Assembly (NCBI GenBank): GCA_937892215.1
Contig: CALAVE010000025.1
Location: 3,516 to 67,515 of the forward strand
Direction of reading: 5' to 3'
DNA from: an uncultured Porphyromonadaceae bacterium
GTDB taxonomy: Bacteria; Bacteroidota; Bacteroidia; Bacteroidales; Muribaculaceae
DNA length: 64,000 nt
Shown here piece by piece: positions 1 to 8,164 of the stretch. The notes under the pieces were generated by a model. That model was not told the DNA's origin, ran no database searches, and was given only the letters and a program-made list of their open reading frames with translations. Positions within the stretch are counted from its first letter, which is position 1; the number at the start of each line of letters is the position of its first letter. The translations under genes and the position numbers were made by a program.

Positions 1-620
1 TTACTCTGCTGGTGAGTGTAGCCAGTAGTTTGGGCTCAATGGCTGCACCTTTTGTGTTTAATCCAGAGGACCTATCGTCGAGCGCAGGTCTGCTACCGAT
101 GCCAAACTACTTTGGGTTTATGGGCGTGTCGCTGCTGACATTCCTTCTGTTTATGCCGCTGGCCTGGGGTTATCAGATTTCAACGTTGCAGACGAGTCGC
201 ACCGGCTTGGAGCCGGAGATAAGCACGCTGGTTTCGGGCTACAAGGACTACTGGCGCATTACGGGCACTTACCTGCTACTGTTTGTGTATGTGTCGCTGT
301 GGTCGCTGCTGCTGGTGATTCCGGGCATAATCAAGACATTCTCTTACGCGATGACCGGCTATGTTCTGCGCGACAATCCAGGACTGAGTTTCAACGGAGC
401 GATAGAGCGCAGTATGTCCCTTATGAAGGGGCATAAGATGGAACTGTTTGTTATGTATCTGTCGTTCATAGGATGGTTTATACTGGCCATACTGACCTGC
501 GGAATAGGCTTCCTGTGGCTGTATCCCTATGTGCAGATGAGCATAACGAAGTTCTACGAGTCTCTGCTTGAGGATGAGCGTGCAGCAGCAAACCCTGCTG
601 TGGGTACTACGAGCTGGTGA
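1..620 (+). CDS. DUF975 family integral membrane protein (5' end outside window)
   Basis: The reading frame is open from the left edge, so the gene begins upstream; the first in-window GTG at 12 is probably internal. The visible 202 residues contain several hydrophobic segments (around residues 35-55, 80-110 and 145-175) and the pattern of DUF975 proteins: a stretch like SGYKDYWRITGTYLLL, a glycine-proline bend in the next helix (LLLVIPGIIKTFSYAMTGYVL), and a near C-terminal run GFLWLYPYVQMSITKFYESL. The function of the family is not established. It ends about 100 bp before tRNA-Leu. The family call is fairly sure; the role is unknown. Confidence 0.75.
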   Translation, partial: TLLVSVASSLGSMAAPFVFNPEDLSSSAGLLPMPNYFGFMGVSLLTFLLFMPLAWGYQISTLQTSRTGLEPEISTLVSGYKDYWRITGTYLLLFVYVSLWSLLLVIPGIIKTFSYAMTGYVLRDNPGLSFNGAIERSMSLMKGHKMELFVMYLSFIGWFILAILTCGIGFLWLYPYVQMSITKFYESLLEDERAAANPAVGTTSW

Positions 621-663
621 TGCGGCTAAAGTGAAAAAAAGAGAAAAAATGTGCGGTACATGG

Positions 664-693
664 TTGTGTATTGCGCATTTTTTCATACCTTTG
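664..693 (+). promoter_or_regulatory. Bacteroidetes-type promoter for tRNA-Leu
   Basis: TACCTTTG at 686-693 fits the Bacteroidetes -7 consensus TAnnTTTG. A TTG at 664-666 lies 19 bp upstream, the usual spacing to the -33 element. The tRNA begins 23 bp after the -7 element. Confidence 0.7.
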
Positions 694-716
694 CAGGGCA
701 GTTATGCAACTACCGG

Positions 717-801
717 GCCCGGATGGTGGAATCGGTAGACACGAGGGACTTAAAATCCCTTGGCCATTGCGGCTGTGTGGGTTCAAGTCCCACTCCGGGT
801 A
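717..801 (+). tRNA. tRNA-Leu (anticodon TAA)
   Basis: An 85-nt class II tRNA with a long variable arm. The acceptor stem GCCCGGA (717-723) pairs with TCCGGGT (794-800), and A801 is the discriminator base. The anticodon stem AGGGA/TCCCT encloses the loop CTTAAAA, giving anticodon TAA (751-753), which reads leucine TTA codons. The T-arm GTTCAAGTCCC is canonical. The 3' CCA is not encoded and must be added after transcription. Confidence 0.97.
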
Positions 802-1071
802 CGCTCAGGGCTGGAAACATGAAGGTGTTTCCGGTCCTGAAATTTTTGTAGGTATGTGTGGGGTGGTGGGGGAAAAGACGGTAACAAAAACATCATGAAA
901 CAACATGGATAGGGCCTATATGACCAATAGGACCTATAGAGCAGGAATAAGCTGGGCACGGAAAAGGGCCTTGCGGGTGTAGAAGTGCCACGCGGACGAG
1001 CCGTGCGCAGTATCCTTACAGCAGGGGTGGTGCGTCAGGGTGATGGGGCACAGCGCTACGTGCGAGGATTT

Positions 1072-2142
1072 TTACACGATGTAGCGGCGCAGGCCCGGAA
1101 TTCTGTTTAAGACCCATGATGCGGCGAATGACACTAAAAACACGATGATGCTTACAACGGGAACGGTTAAAAGCGCATATGCCGGAGTGCTGAAGAATGG
1201 TGTCGCGACCATCATATTGATGAATAGAGGGTGGATAAGATAGATTCCGAAACTTACGGCAGAGATGGTGCTGATAGCCGATGAACAGTGACGATGTCCT
1301 TTGAGAAAATAGTCCTTAGCCAATATAAATACCGAAACTGAGATAATGAGGACTAACGGTGTGGTGTAGGCATAGAAATAGTCGCGAGCCTCGCCATCGA
1401 TGGCAGAAACTGCATAAGTGCAGATTATTATGAGAACGAAACTGCATGCTGCTGCAAAGTGTATGATTTGTTTCTGATTTTTAGGCATATTGTTGCAGGC
1501 AAGTTTGTGCCCAAGGATGAAATAGAGCGCAAATCCAGGCAAAGTTGCAATTCCAGACTTGTTGAAATTGGTGAAAAGCGCCTCGGTAATATCATCACAA
1601 GAAGGGAATAACATTTTCAGAGCCAAGAAGCCGAAAGGAAGAATGTAAACTGAGATGAAAACTAAAATGAGAAAATAGCGAGTGATTCTTTTGTCTGAAT
1701 TGATTAATCGCAGAATGGGAAGCAAAATGTAGAGCCCTGCAATCATCCACAAGAACCACAAGTGGTGCTCGCCGGTTACAAATAGGCGAATAGCATCGTG
1801 AATTGGAACGTTATTGAAATCATATCCGTACTTTCGCAAATTAAGGAAAATGAACCAAGAACAAAATATTAAAGACCAAAACAGGAATGCGGTGACGATG
1901 CGAAGCAGATTCTTGCTGTAAAGACGGCGAATGGAAAATTCCTTTTGAGGGTCGAGAAACAATGCACCTGAAATCATGACAAAAATGGGAACTGTCCACC
2001 TTACGGCACTGTCAAAAAAGTTGAGTACGAACCAATCCGCGGATGGGAAAGCCTTGCTCCAATGAGAAGCTGCTGTGTGCAGTATTACCACACCAATTGT
2101 TGCGAATGCACGCAAGAAGTCAAGGTAAGCGATACGTTTCAT
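1072..2142 (-). CDS. Acyltransferase family 3 membrane protein
   Basis: A 356-residue polytopic protein of the acyltransferase 3 family (OafA/WecH-like), which O-acylates sugars or lipids at the inner membrane. The start is set at 2142 because the family's usual N-terminus (RIAYLDFLRAFATIGVVILH) follows at once; the extra 97 residues that can be read upstream are antisense to porQ and have a low-complexity Ser/Thr/Pro character. The His of VVILHTAASH is the conserved N-terminal histidine, and about ten hydrophobic helices follow. It is less G+C-rich than its neighbours. It lies just downstream of porQ on the same strand (22 bp gap) and may be cotranscribed. The substrate is unknown. Confidence 0.85.
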   Translation of the reverse strand: MKRIAYLDFLRAFATIGVVILHTAASHWSKAFPSADWFVLNFFDSAVRWTVPIFVMISGALFLDPQKEFSIRRLYSKNLLRIVTAFLFWSLIFCSWFIFLNLRKYGYDFNNVPIHDAIRLFVTGEHHLWFLWMIAGLYILLPILRLINSDKRITRYFLILVFISVYILPFGFLALKMLFPSCDDITEALFTNFNKSGIATLPGFALYFILGHKLACNNMPKNQKQIIHFAAACSFVLIIICTYAVSAIDGEARDYFYAYTTPLVLIISVSVFILAKDYFLKGHRHCSSAISTISAVSFGIYLIHPLFINMMVATPFFSTPAYALLTVPVVSIIVFLVSFAASWVLNRIPGLRRYIV

Positions 2143-2164
2143 GGAGTTGATAGTGTGTGGGTGA

Positions 2165-3190
2165 TTAGTGGAGAAGTTGTGCGAGTGATGCGTTGAGGTT
2201 GACCATGAAAGTGGTGGCGCCGGTGTGCGGCTGGGCGAGAGCGATGCCGAAACCGAAAGCCTTGACGCGAAGTCCGGCAGCGATGGATAGTCCGGAGATG
2301 AAGTTACGCTTGTAGTTGGACATATCGGTTCGAGTCTTGTAGTTGTAACCGAGACCGATGTAGATACGTTCGTTAGGTACGTATTCGGCTGCGAAGACAA
2401 GGTGCCTGAAGAGGTTGGACATGAACTTGTCACGCTTGATTATGTCGGAGGATGCGTTAGACTTGTCCTGCGGCTCGTAGTATGGCAGGTGCCAGTATCG
2501 CAGGTTATAGGCCGTTACGGAGAATCGGAACGGCACAGAGTGGAGAAGTTGAGAGTATCCAATCTGTATGTCCCATGGTACAGAAGCCCTTTTGTCGCCG
2601 AATTTCTTTACTTCTCCGCCGAGGTTTTTCACCACGAGCGAGAGCGAGAGTTCGTTCTCAGGGTTGTAGTAGTTGATGCCGAGGTCGGCTGTGATTGCGG
2701 CCGAAGAGTAAGCCTCATACTTGGAGTGTGCGAACTTGACGTTGATACCGCCACGCAGGTTGTCGGTGATGTCGTGCGAGAAAGTGGCGTTGACAGCGAG
2801 GTCGCGTGCGGTGAACGTTCCGGAGATGGAGCCGTCGGCTTCGGTGGCAGTCATGGAGCCGTAGCCGTAATACTGGAGGCCTGCAGCCCAAGCGCAGTGT
2901 TCGTTGATACCCATGCCGTATCGCGCACCCATGAAGTTGCTGCCGCCGATGTATCGCATGTAGTTAAGACCTATCTGATTGTCGATTTCCGGTCCGAGCA
3001 GAGCCGGGTTCTGCTCAATGAGGTTGATGTCATCGTCGATAAGAGCGATATTGTGCCCGCCGAGACCGTAAACGTGGCTCGAAGGCGAGACGTTGAGGAA
3101 CTGGTAGGCGTTAGACTCGGTCTGCGCTGCGGAGGCAAAAGCGACTAAAGCGGCGAGACATATTGTTATTTGTTTGAAATATGCAGTCAT
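2165..3190 (-). CDS. porQ: Type IX secretion system protein PorQ
   Basis: A 341-residue outer membrane beta-barrel protein. It has a signal peptide (MTAYFKQITICLAALVAFAS, cut near SAAQT) followed by the family hallmark, a region like YQFLNVSPSSHVYGLGG and then NPALLGPE. PorQ belongs to the T9SS attachment complex (with PorU, PorV and PorZ) that processes and anchors cargo after export. The start at 3190 is chosen because the signal peptide begins there; the in-frame extension to 3307 has no sense as a secreted N-terminus. The rest of the visible T9SS genes are 45 kb away. A TATCTTTA sequence on this strand (3205-3212) could be its -7 element. Confidence 0.9.
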   Translation of the reverse strand: MTAYFKQITICLAALVAFASAAQTESNAYQFLNVSPSSHVYGLGGHNIALIDDDINLIEQNPALLGPEIDNQIGLNYMRYIGGSNFMGARYGMGINEHCAWAAGLQYYGYGSMTATEADGSISGTFTARDLAVNATFSHDITDNLRGGINVKFAHSKYEAYSSAAITADLGINYYNPENELSLSLVVKNLGGEVKKFGDKRASVPWDIQIGYSQLLHSVPFRFSVTAYNLRYWHLPYYEPQDKSNASSDIIKRDKFMSNLFRHLVFAAEYVPNERIYIGLGYNYKTRTDMSNYKRNFISGLSIAAGLRVKAFGFGIALAQPHTGATTFMVNLNASLAQLLH

Positions 3191-3362
3191 AGTTACTGAG
3201 GTTCTAAAGATAATAACGAGAGAAAGGGGGATTGTAGTATAAATGCTTAAAGATTTTTCACAAGCTGGGCACTCGTGGCGTTGAATCTGTAAAAAAACAT
3301 AAAACAATATTAATCATTTCCAAAAAAAAGGTAAAAAACTATGAAAATAGAAATTAGCGAAT

Positions 3363-3370
3363 TATATTTG
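3363..3370 (+). promoter_or_regulatory. -7 promoter element upstream of the TonB-like gene
   Basis: TATATTTG matches the Bacteroidetes -7 consensus TAnnTTTG, 35 bp upstream of the start codon at 3406. I see no clear -33 match. Confidence 0.55.
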
Positions 3371-3405
3371 CAGTGCGAAAATGAAACGCGAAGAAAGAAT
3401 TAAGA

Positions 3406-3888
3406 ATGCTTACTGAGAACTACACACAGAATAGCGCAGGACAAATGACGAGAGCTGGCAGGGCACTGGTGTCGCTGCTGGGAGTGCTGGCGTTTGTGCT
3501 GGCTGAAGCCCAGGTGAGTCATGTGACAATCTGCAATCCGTCGGCACCGAGCGGAAAGGAGTATCTGGACGTGTATGAGTTTGACTATGTGGATGTTCAG
3601 CCACAGTTCCCGGGAGGTGAGAGTGCGCTTATCAACTACGTGAACAAGACCCGCGAATATCCCTACGAAGCATATCACAAGAAGATACAGGGCCGAGTGC
3701 TGTGCAGTTTCATTGTGGGAACCGACGGCAAGGTGAGCAACGCCAAGGTGATACGGGGTGCGAGCGATGAGACCCTGAACCGCGAGGCGCTGCGAGTGAT
3801 ACGGCTGATGCCCAAGTGGAGCGTGGGCAAAGTGGCCGGCACGGCGGTGCCGGTGCGCGTGGTGCTTCCGATAGCGTTCAGACTGTGA
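3406..3888 (+). CDS. Small TonB C-terminal domain protein
   Basis: A 160-residue protein. An N-terminal hydrophobic segment (about residues 20-36) ends in AEAQ, which could be a signal peptide cut site or a membrane anchor. The C-terminal ~95 residues are a TonB-type domain: PQFPGGESALINYVNK, then GRVLCSFIVGTDGKVSNAKV and LNREALRVIRLMPKWSVGK. Such domains contact the TonB box of outer membrane transporters. The usual long proline-rich periplasmic spacer is missing, so this is not a standard energy transducer; it may act as a short partner or a stand-alone envelope protein. It stands alone between divergent porQ and the maltodextrin locus. Confidence 0.85.
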   Translation: MLTENYTQNSAGQMTRAGRALVSLLGVLAFVLAEAQVSHVTICNPSAPSGKEYLDVYEFDYVDVQPQFPGGESALINYVNKTREYPYEAYHKKIQGRVLCSFIVGTDGKVSNAKVIRGASDETLNREALRVIRLMPKWSVGKVAGTAVPVRVVLPIAFRL

Positions 3889-4028
3889 GCAGAAAAAGAG
3901 AGAGGAGAAGCAAGGATAAAGGTCGGTGACGAGAAGCCGGCCTAATTTTTTGCGGCGAAGTGCAAACGATTGCGCGGTTTTTGGGGGTGAAAACGAGAAA
4001 AAAGGGGACAGAAGGCGCTTATTTTAAT

Positions 4029-4036
4029 TAATTTTG
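4029..4036 (+). promoter_or_regulatory. -7 promoter element of the maltodextrin locus
   Basis: TAATTTTG fits TAnnTTTG and lies 47 bp before the MFS gene start at 4084. It is the only clear promoter-like sequence in front of the five-enzyme cluster. Confidence 0.6.
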
Positions 4037-4083
4037 TAGAGAATGGGAATGTGTCCTGCGAAGGCACTTCATAACCTGCAAAA

Positions 4084-5427
4084 ATGAGTAAAAACGATAT
4101 AACAATGAAAACAAAACCGAATTTAAGTTTTTGGAAACTGTGGAACATCAGTTTCGGATTCTTTGGAGTGCAGATAGCGTATGCTCTGCAGAGTGCAAAC
4201 ATCAGTAGAATATTCGCGACCCTTGGCGCGGATCCGCATGACCTGAGTTACTTCTGGATATTGCCTCCGCTGATGGGAATGATAGTGCAGCCGCTGGTGG
4301 GCTTGTTCAGCGACAAGACGTGGACGCGTTTCGGTCGCAGAATTCCCTATCTGTTTGTAGGTGCCGCTGTAGCCGTGGCCGTGATGTTCCTGCTGCCTAA
4401 CGCGGGCAACCTGGAGTTTACGATTATGAGCGCGATGACGTTCGGACTGCTATCGCTGATGTTCCTGGACACGAGCATCAACATGGCGATGCAGCCGTTC
4501 AAGATGATGGTGGGCGACATGGTGAACGAGGAGCAGAAGGCGAAGGCCTACTCAATCCAGTCGTTCCTGTGCAATGCCGGTAGCCTTGTGGGTTACCTGT
4601 TCCCGCTGATATTCACATGGATAGGCATTCAGAACGTGGCCGCCGAGGGTGTGGTGCCCGATTCAGTGAAGTGGTCGTTCTACGTGGGTGCAATAATCCT
4701 GATACTGTGTGTGATATACACCACAGCCAACGTGAAAGAGTACACCCCGGCTCAGATGGCCGAGTTCCAGGAGTCGGCCAACGAGAAGAACGAGGCCGAG
4801 GTGGCCGCCGGCGGCAGCAAGAACAAGGCACTGAAGGTGTTCTTGCAGGTAGGATTGGTACAATTCTTCTGCTGGGCCGCGTTCATGTATATGTGGACCT
4901 ACACCAACGGCACGATAGCCGACACGGTGTGGAACACAGTTGACCCGAAGTCGGCCGGCTATCAGGATGCCGGTAACTGGGTGGGCGTTCTGTTTGCTGT
5001 GCAGGCCATAGGCAGTGTACTGTGGGCGATGGCGTTGCCTCGGTTCAAGAACATCAAGGTGGCGTACGCTCTGAGTCTGGTGGTGGGTGGCATAGGCTTC
5101 CTGCTGGTGCCCTACGTACACGACAAGTTCTTGCTGTTCATTCCGTACTTCCTGATAGGCTTCGCGTGGGCCGCAATGCTGGCGATGCCGTTCACTCTGG
5201 TGACCAACGCGCTGGAGGGCAGCAAATATATGGGAACATTCCTGGGCCTGTTTAACTGCACCATCTGCATACCGCAGATAGTGGCAGCGGTGCTTGGTGG
5301 CGTGCTTCTGTCGGCCCTGGGCAGTGTTCAGGGCAATATGCTGATGCTGGCAGGCGTGCTGCTGGTGGTGGGCGCTGTGTGCGTGTTCTTTATCACCGAA
5401 AGTCACAAGAGCAAAGAGGTGGCATGA
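4084..5427 (+). CDS. MFS transporter, SLC45/MalT-like (probable maltose/maltodextrin permease)
   Basis: A 447-residue inner membrane protein with about 12 transmembrane helices. It carries the SLC45/GPH-like signature with NISFGFFGVQIAYALQ at the N-terminus and VGLFSDKTWTRFGRRIPY in the first cytoplasmic loop. Homologues in Bacteroidales starch loci import maltose or short maltodextrins. The central loop (about residues 215-245) is charged and low in complexity. An ATG at 4108 (MKTKPNLSF) is an alternative start. It is the first gene of a same-strand run with malQ and three amylolytic enzymes, which supports an alpha-glucan substrate; this is inference from context. Confidence 0.85.
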   Translation: MSKNDITMKTKPNLSFWKLWNISFGFFGVQIAYALQSANISRIFATLGADPHDLSYFWILPPLMGMIVQPLVGLFSDKTWTRFGRRIPYLFVGAAVAVAVMFLLPNAGNLEFTIMSAMTFGLLSLMFLDTSINMAMQPFKMMVGDMVNEEQKAKAYSIQSFLCNAGSLVGYLFPLIFTWIGIQNVAAEGVVPDSVKWSFYVGAIILILCVIYTTANVKEYTPAQMAEFQESANEKNEAEVAAGGSKNKALKVFLQVGLVQFFCWAAFMYMWTYTNGTIADTVWNTVDPKSAGYQDAGNWVGVLFAVQAIGSVLWAMALPRFKNIKVAYALSLVVGGIGFLLVPYVHDKFLLFIPYFLIGFAWAAMLAMPFTLVTNALEGSKYMGTFLGLFNCTICIPQIVAAVLGGVLLSALGSVQGNMLMLAGVLLVVGAVCVFFITESHKSKEVA

Positions 5428-5473
5428 GCGAAAGAAACTGAAACGGAAAATCTGAAAAAAGAAATAAAGAGAT

Positions 5474-8164
5474 ATGAAACTGAGATTTAACGTAGAATAT
5501 CATACCGTGTTCGGCGAGGAACTGACGCTGAACATGATAATAGACGGGAATCAAGAGAAAGTGATTAATTACAGGATGTCCACGACCGATGGCGTGCAGT
5601 GGACGTGCGAAATCGCGAAACAACTGAAGGAGGGACAGACCCTGGACTACTACTACGCTGTGGAACGCGGCGGCGAGGTGATACGCCACGAATGGACGGT
5701 GGCGATGCACCATGTGGCGATTTCGGTGGTGAGCGGCAAACGGCTGACGATGTACGACCACTGGCACGACATCCCCGACAACAGTTACCTCTACAGCAGC
5801 GCGTTCACAGACTGCATCTCGCGCCACAAGGTGGAGCAGCCCAAGCTTAGTTCCGGTGACAAGACCGTGCTACTGCGAGTTCGCGCCCCGCAACTGCGCG
5901 ACTACGAGCGACTGGCCGTTAGCGGCAATGTGACGGCCCTGGGCAAGTGGGACGTGATGCACGTGCTGAAGATGGTGGAGCACAGCCACAACGAGTGGGT
6001 GGCCAGCGTAGATGTGAGCAATGAGGAAGAAGAGACACTGGAATTCAAGTTCCTGACAGTGAGCGACAAGGCCGGCTACGACCCGATGTGGGAGAGTAGC
6101 ATGAACCGCACGGTGGAGTTGCCGCGTCTTGCCAAGGGCGAAGTGGTGGCCTACGAACTTAGCGAGGCTTATTTCCCGATAGGCGACCGCCGCATGGCGG
6201 GCACGGTGATACCCATCTTCTCACTTCGCAGCAGCAAGAGTTTCGGCATAGGCGACTTCGGCGACCTGAAGAAGATGGTGGACTGGGTGGCGCAGACCGG
6301 CCAGCGCGTGCTGCAGGTGCTGCCCATCAACGACACCAACATCAGCCACACCTGGACCGACTCGTATCCCTACAACAGCATAAGCATCTACGCGTTGCAT
6401 CCGCAGTACGTGGACCTGAACCAGTTGCCCGAACTGAAGGACCGCAAGAAGATGTCCGAGTTTGAGAAATTGCGTGAGGAACTGAACGCACTGCCTCAGA
6501 TTGACTACGAGCGCGTGAACAACGCCAAGATGGAGTATCTGCGTCTGCTCTACGCACAAGAGGGCGACGCCTTGCTGGGCAGCGACGAGTTCAAGGCATT
6601 CTTCGGCCAGAACAAGGACTGGCTGGTGCCCTACGCCGCATTCAGTCACTATCGTGACCTATACGGGACGGCAACGTTCAGCGAGTGGCCAGACCACCAC
6701 AGTTTGGACGACAAAGAGCGCACCGCGATGTCGAATCCACGCACAAAGGCCTACAAAGAAGTGGCCGTGTGGTACTACATCCAGTACTATCTGGACAAGC
6801 AGATGCGCGAGGCACATGAGTATGCCCGCAGCAAGCAAGTGATACTGAAGGGCGACATTCCCATCGGCATCAGCCGCGACGGCGTGGAGGCCTGGGTGGA
6901 GCCCCGCTACTTCAACCTAAACGGTCAGGCCGGCGCACCGCCCGACGGATTCTCGGCCAACGGCCAGAACTGGGGCTTTCCGACGTATAACTGGGACACG
7001 ATGATAGCCGACGGCTGCCAGTGGTGGGTGCGTCGTTTCCGCAAGATGTCGCAGTACTTCGACGCATACCGCATTGACCACGTGCTGGGTTTCTTCCGCA
7101 TCTGGGAAATCCCCATCGACGCCGTTTACGGTCTGCTGGGGCAGTTCTCTCCGGCTCTGGGCATGAGCCGTGAGGAGATAGAGAGTTACGGGCTGGGCTT
7201 TCAGGAGGAACTGTTCACCACGCCGTTCATAGCCGACTGGGTGGTGTATCGCATCTTCGGCGAGAATGCCAACCGCGTGCGCGCCGAGTTCCTGGACCAC
7301 AGCCATGACGATATCTACCGTCTGAAAGAAGAATACAATACACAACGCAAGATTGAGGCCAGGTTCAAGGATGTGACAGACCAGAACGAACTGAACATCC
7401 GCGACGGACTGTATGCTCTGGTGAGCGACGTGCTGTTTGTTCGCGACCGCAAGGACCCGAACAAGTTTCATCCACGCATTGCAGTGCAGCACGACTTCAT
7501 CTATGAGACCCTGTGGGATCATGACAAGCAGGCATTCAACCGCCTCTATAACGACTACTTCTACAAGCGCAACAACCAGTTCTGGTATCACGAGGCGATG
7601 AAGAAACTACCGCGCCTTGCCGAGGCAACCCGTATGCTGGTGTGCGCCGAGGACCTGGGTATGGTGCCCGACTGCGTGTCCTGGGTGATGAACGAACTTC
7701 GCATCCTGAGCCTGGAGATACAGTCGATGCCGAAAGACCCGCACCAGACGTTCGGTTACCTGCCGGGCAATCCTTACAGGTCGGTGAGCACGATATCCAC
7801 CCACGACATGCCCACGCTGCGTCAGTGGTGGGATGAGGACTGGGAGCGTGCCCAGAACTACTACAACAACAGTCTGTGGCGCGGAGGAGCGGCTCCCCAT
7901 CCGCTACCCGGTTGGCTGGCCGACGACATAGTGAGAAATCACCTCAACTGCCCGTCGATGCTGTGTCTGCTGTCGCTACAAGACTGGATGTCGATAGACG
8001 AGAACATCCGTCTGGCCGACGCCGACGCCGAGCGCATCAACGTTCCGGCAAATCCGCGTCACTACTGGCGCTACCGAATGCACAAGAGCATAGAGGAACT
8101 GATGGTTAGCGATGAGTTCAACAACAAGGTGAAGATGTTAATCAGCCAGAGCGGACGAAAATGA
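5474..8164 (+). CDS. malQ: 4-alpha-glucanotransferase (amylomaltase, GH77) with N-terminal starch-binding domains
   Basis: An 896-residue cytoplasmic disproportionating enzyme that transfers glucan chains between maltodextrins and releases glucose. The N-terminal ~260 residues hold two CBM20-like starch-binding modules (the second begins near VLLRVRAPQLRDYERL). The GH77 barrel follows, with PIFSLRSSKSFGIGDFGDL at its start, then DIPIGISRDGVEAW, GAPPDGFSANGQNWGFPTYN, the nucleophile region YRIDHVLGFFRIWEIP, the acid/base CAEDLGMVPDCV and STHDMPTLRQWW. The length is typical of the CBM20-GH77 form found in Bacteroidetes and plants (DPE2-like). There is no signal peptide. Its stop overlaps the start of the GH97 gene by 4 bp, so the two are translationally coupled. 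Confidence 0.95.
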   Translation: MKLRFNVEYHTVFGEELTLNMIIDGNQEKVINYRMSTTDGVQWTCEIAKQLKEGQTLDYYYAVERGGEVIRHEWTVAMHHVAISVVSGKRLTMYDHWHDIPDNSYLYSSAFTDCISRHKVEQPKLSSGDKTVLLRVRAPQLRDYERLAVSGNVTALGKWDVMHVLKMVEHSHNEWVASVDVSNEEEETLEFKFLTVSDKAGYDPMWESSMNRTVELPRLAKGEVVAYELSEAYFPIGDRRMAGTVIPIFSLRSSKSFGIGDFGDLKKMVDWVAQTGQRVLQVLPINDTNISHTWTDSYPYNSISIYALHPQYVDLNQLPELKDRKKMSEFEKLREELNALPQIDYERVNNAKMEYLRLLYAQEGDALLGSDEFKAFFGQNKDWLVPYAAFSHYRDLYGTATFSEWPDHHSLDDKERTAMSNPRTKAYKEVAVWYYIQYYLDKQMREAHEYARSKQVILKGDIPIGISRDGVEAWVEPRYFNLNGQAGAPPDGFSANGQNWGFPTYNWDTMIADGCQWWVRRFRKMSQYFDAYRIDHVLGFFRIWEIPIDAVYGLLGQFSPALGMSREEIESYGLGFQEELFTTPFIADWVVYRIFGENANRVRAEFLDHSHDDIYRLKEEYNTQRKIEARFKDVTDQNELNIRDGLYALVSDVLFVRDRKDPNKFHPRIAVQHDFIYETLWDHDKQAFNRLYNDYFYKRNNQFWYHEAMKKLPRLAEATRMLVCAEDLGMVPDCVSWVMNELRILSLEIQSMPKDPHQTFGYLPGNPYRSVSTISTHDMPTLRQWWDEDWERAQNYYNNSLWRGGAAPHPLPGWLADDIVRNHLNCPSMLCLLSLQDWMSIDENIRLADADAERINVPANPRHYWRYRMHKSIEELMVSDEFNNKVKMLISQSGRK

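Noticed and set aside
802..1071. Possible small gene or RNA between tRNA-Leu and the acyltransferase
   Set aside because: The only ATG frame gives 25 residues with no similarity I know; the ATAGGRCCTATA repeats there are short. I see nothing to call.
2402..3148. A 248-codon plus-strand open frame over porQ
   Set aside because: It is antisense to a clear gene and has the Val/Arg/Gly-rich look of a shadow frame.
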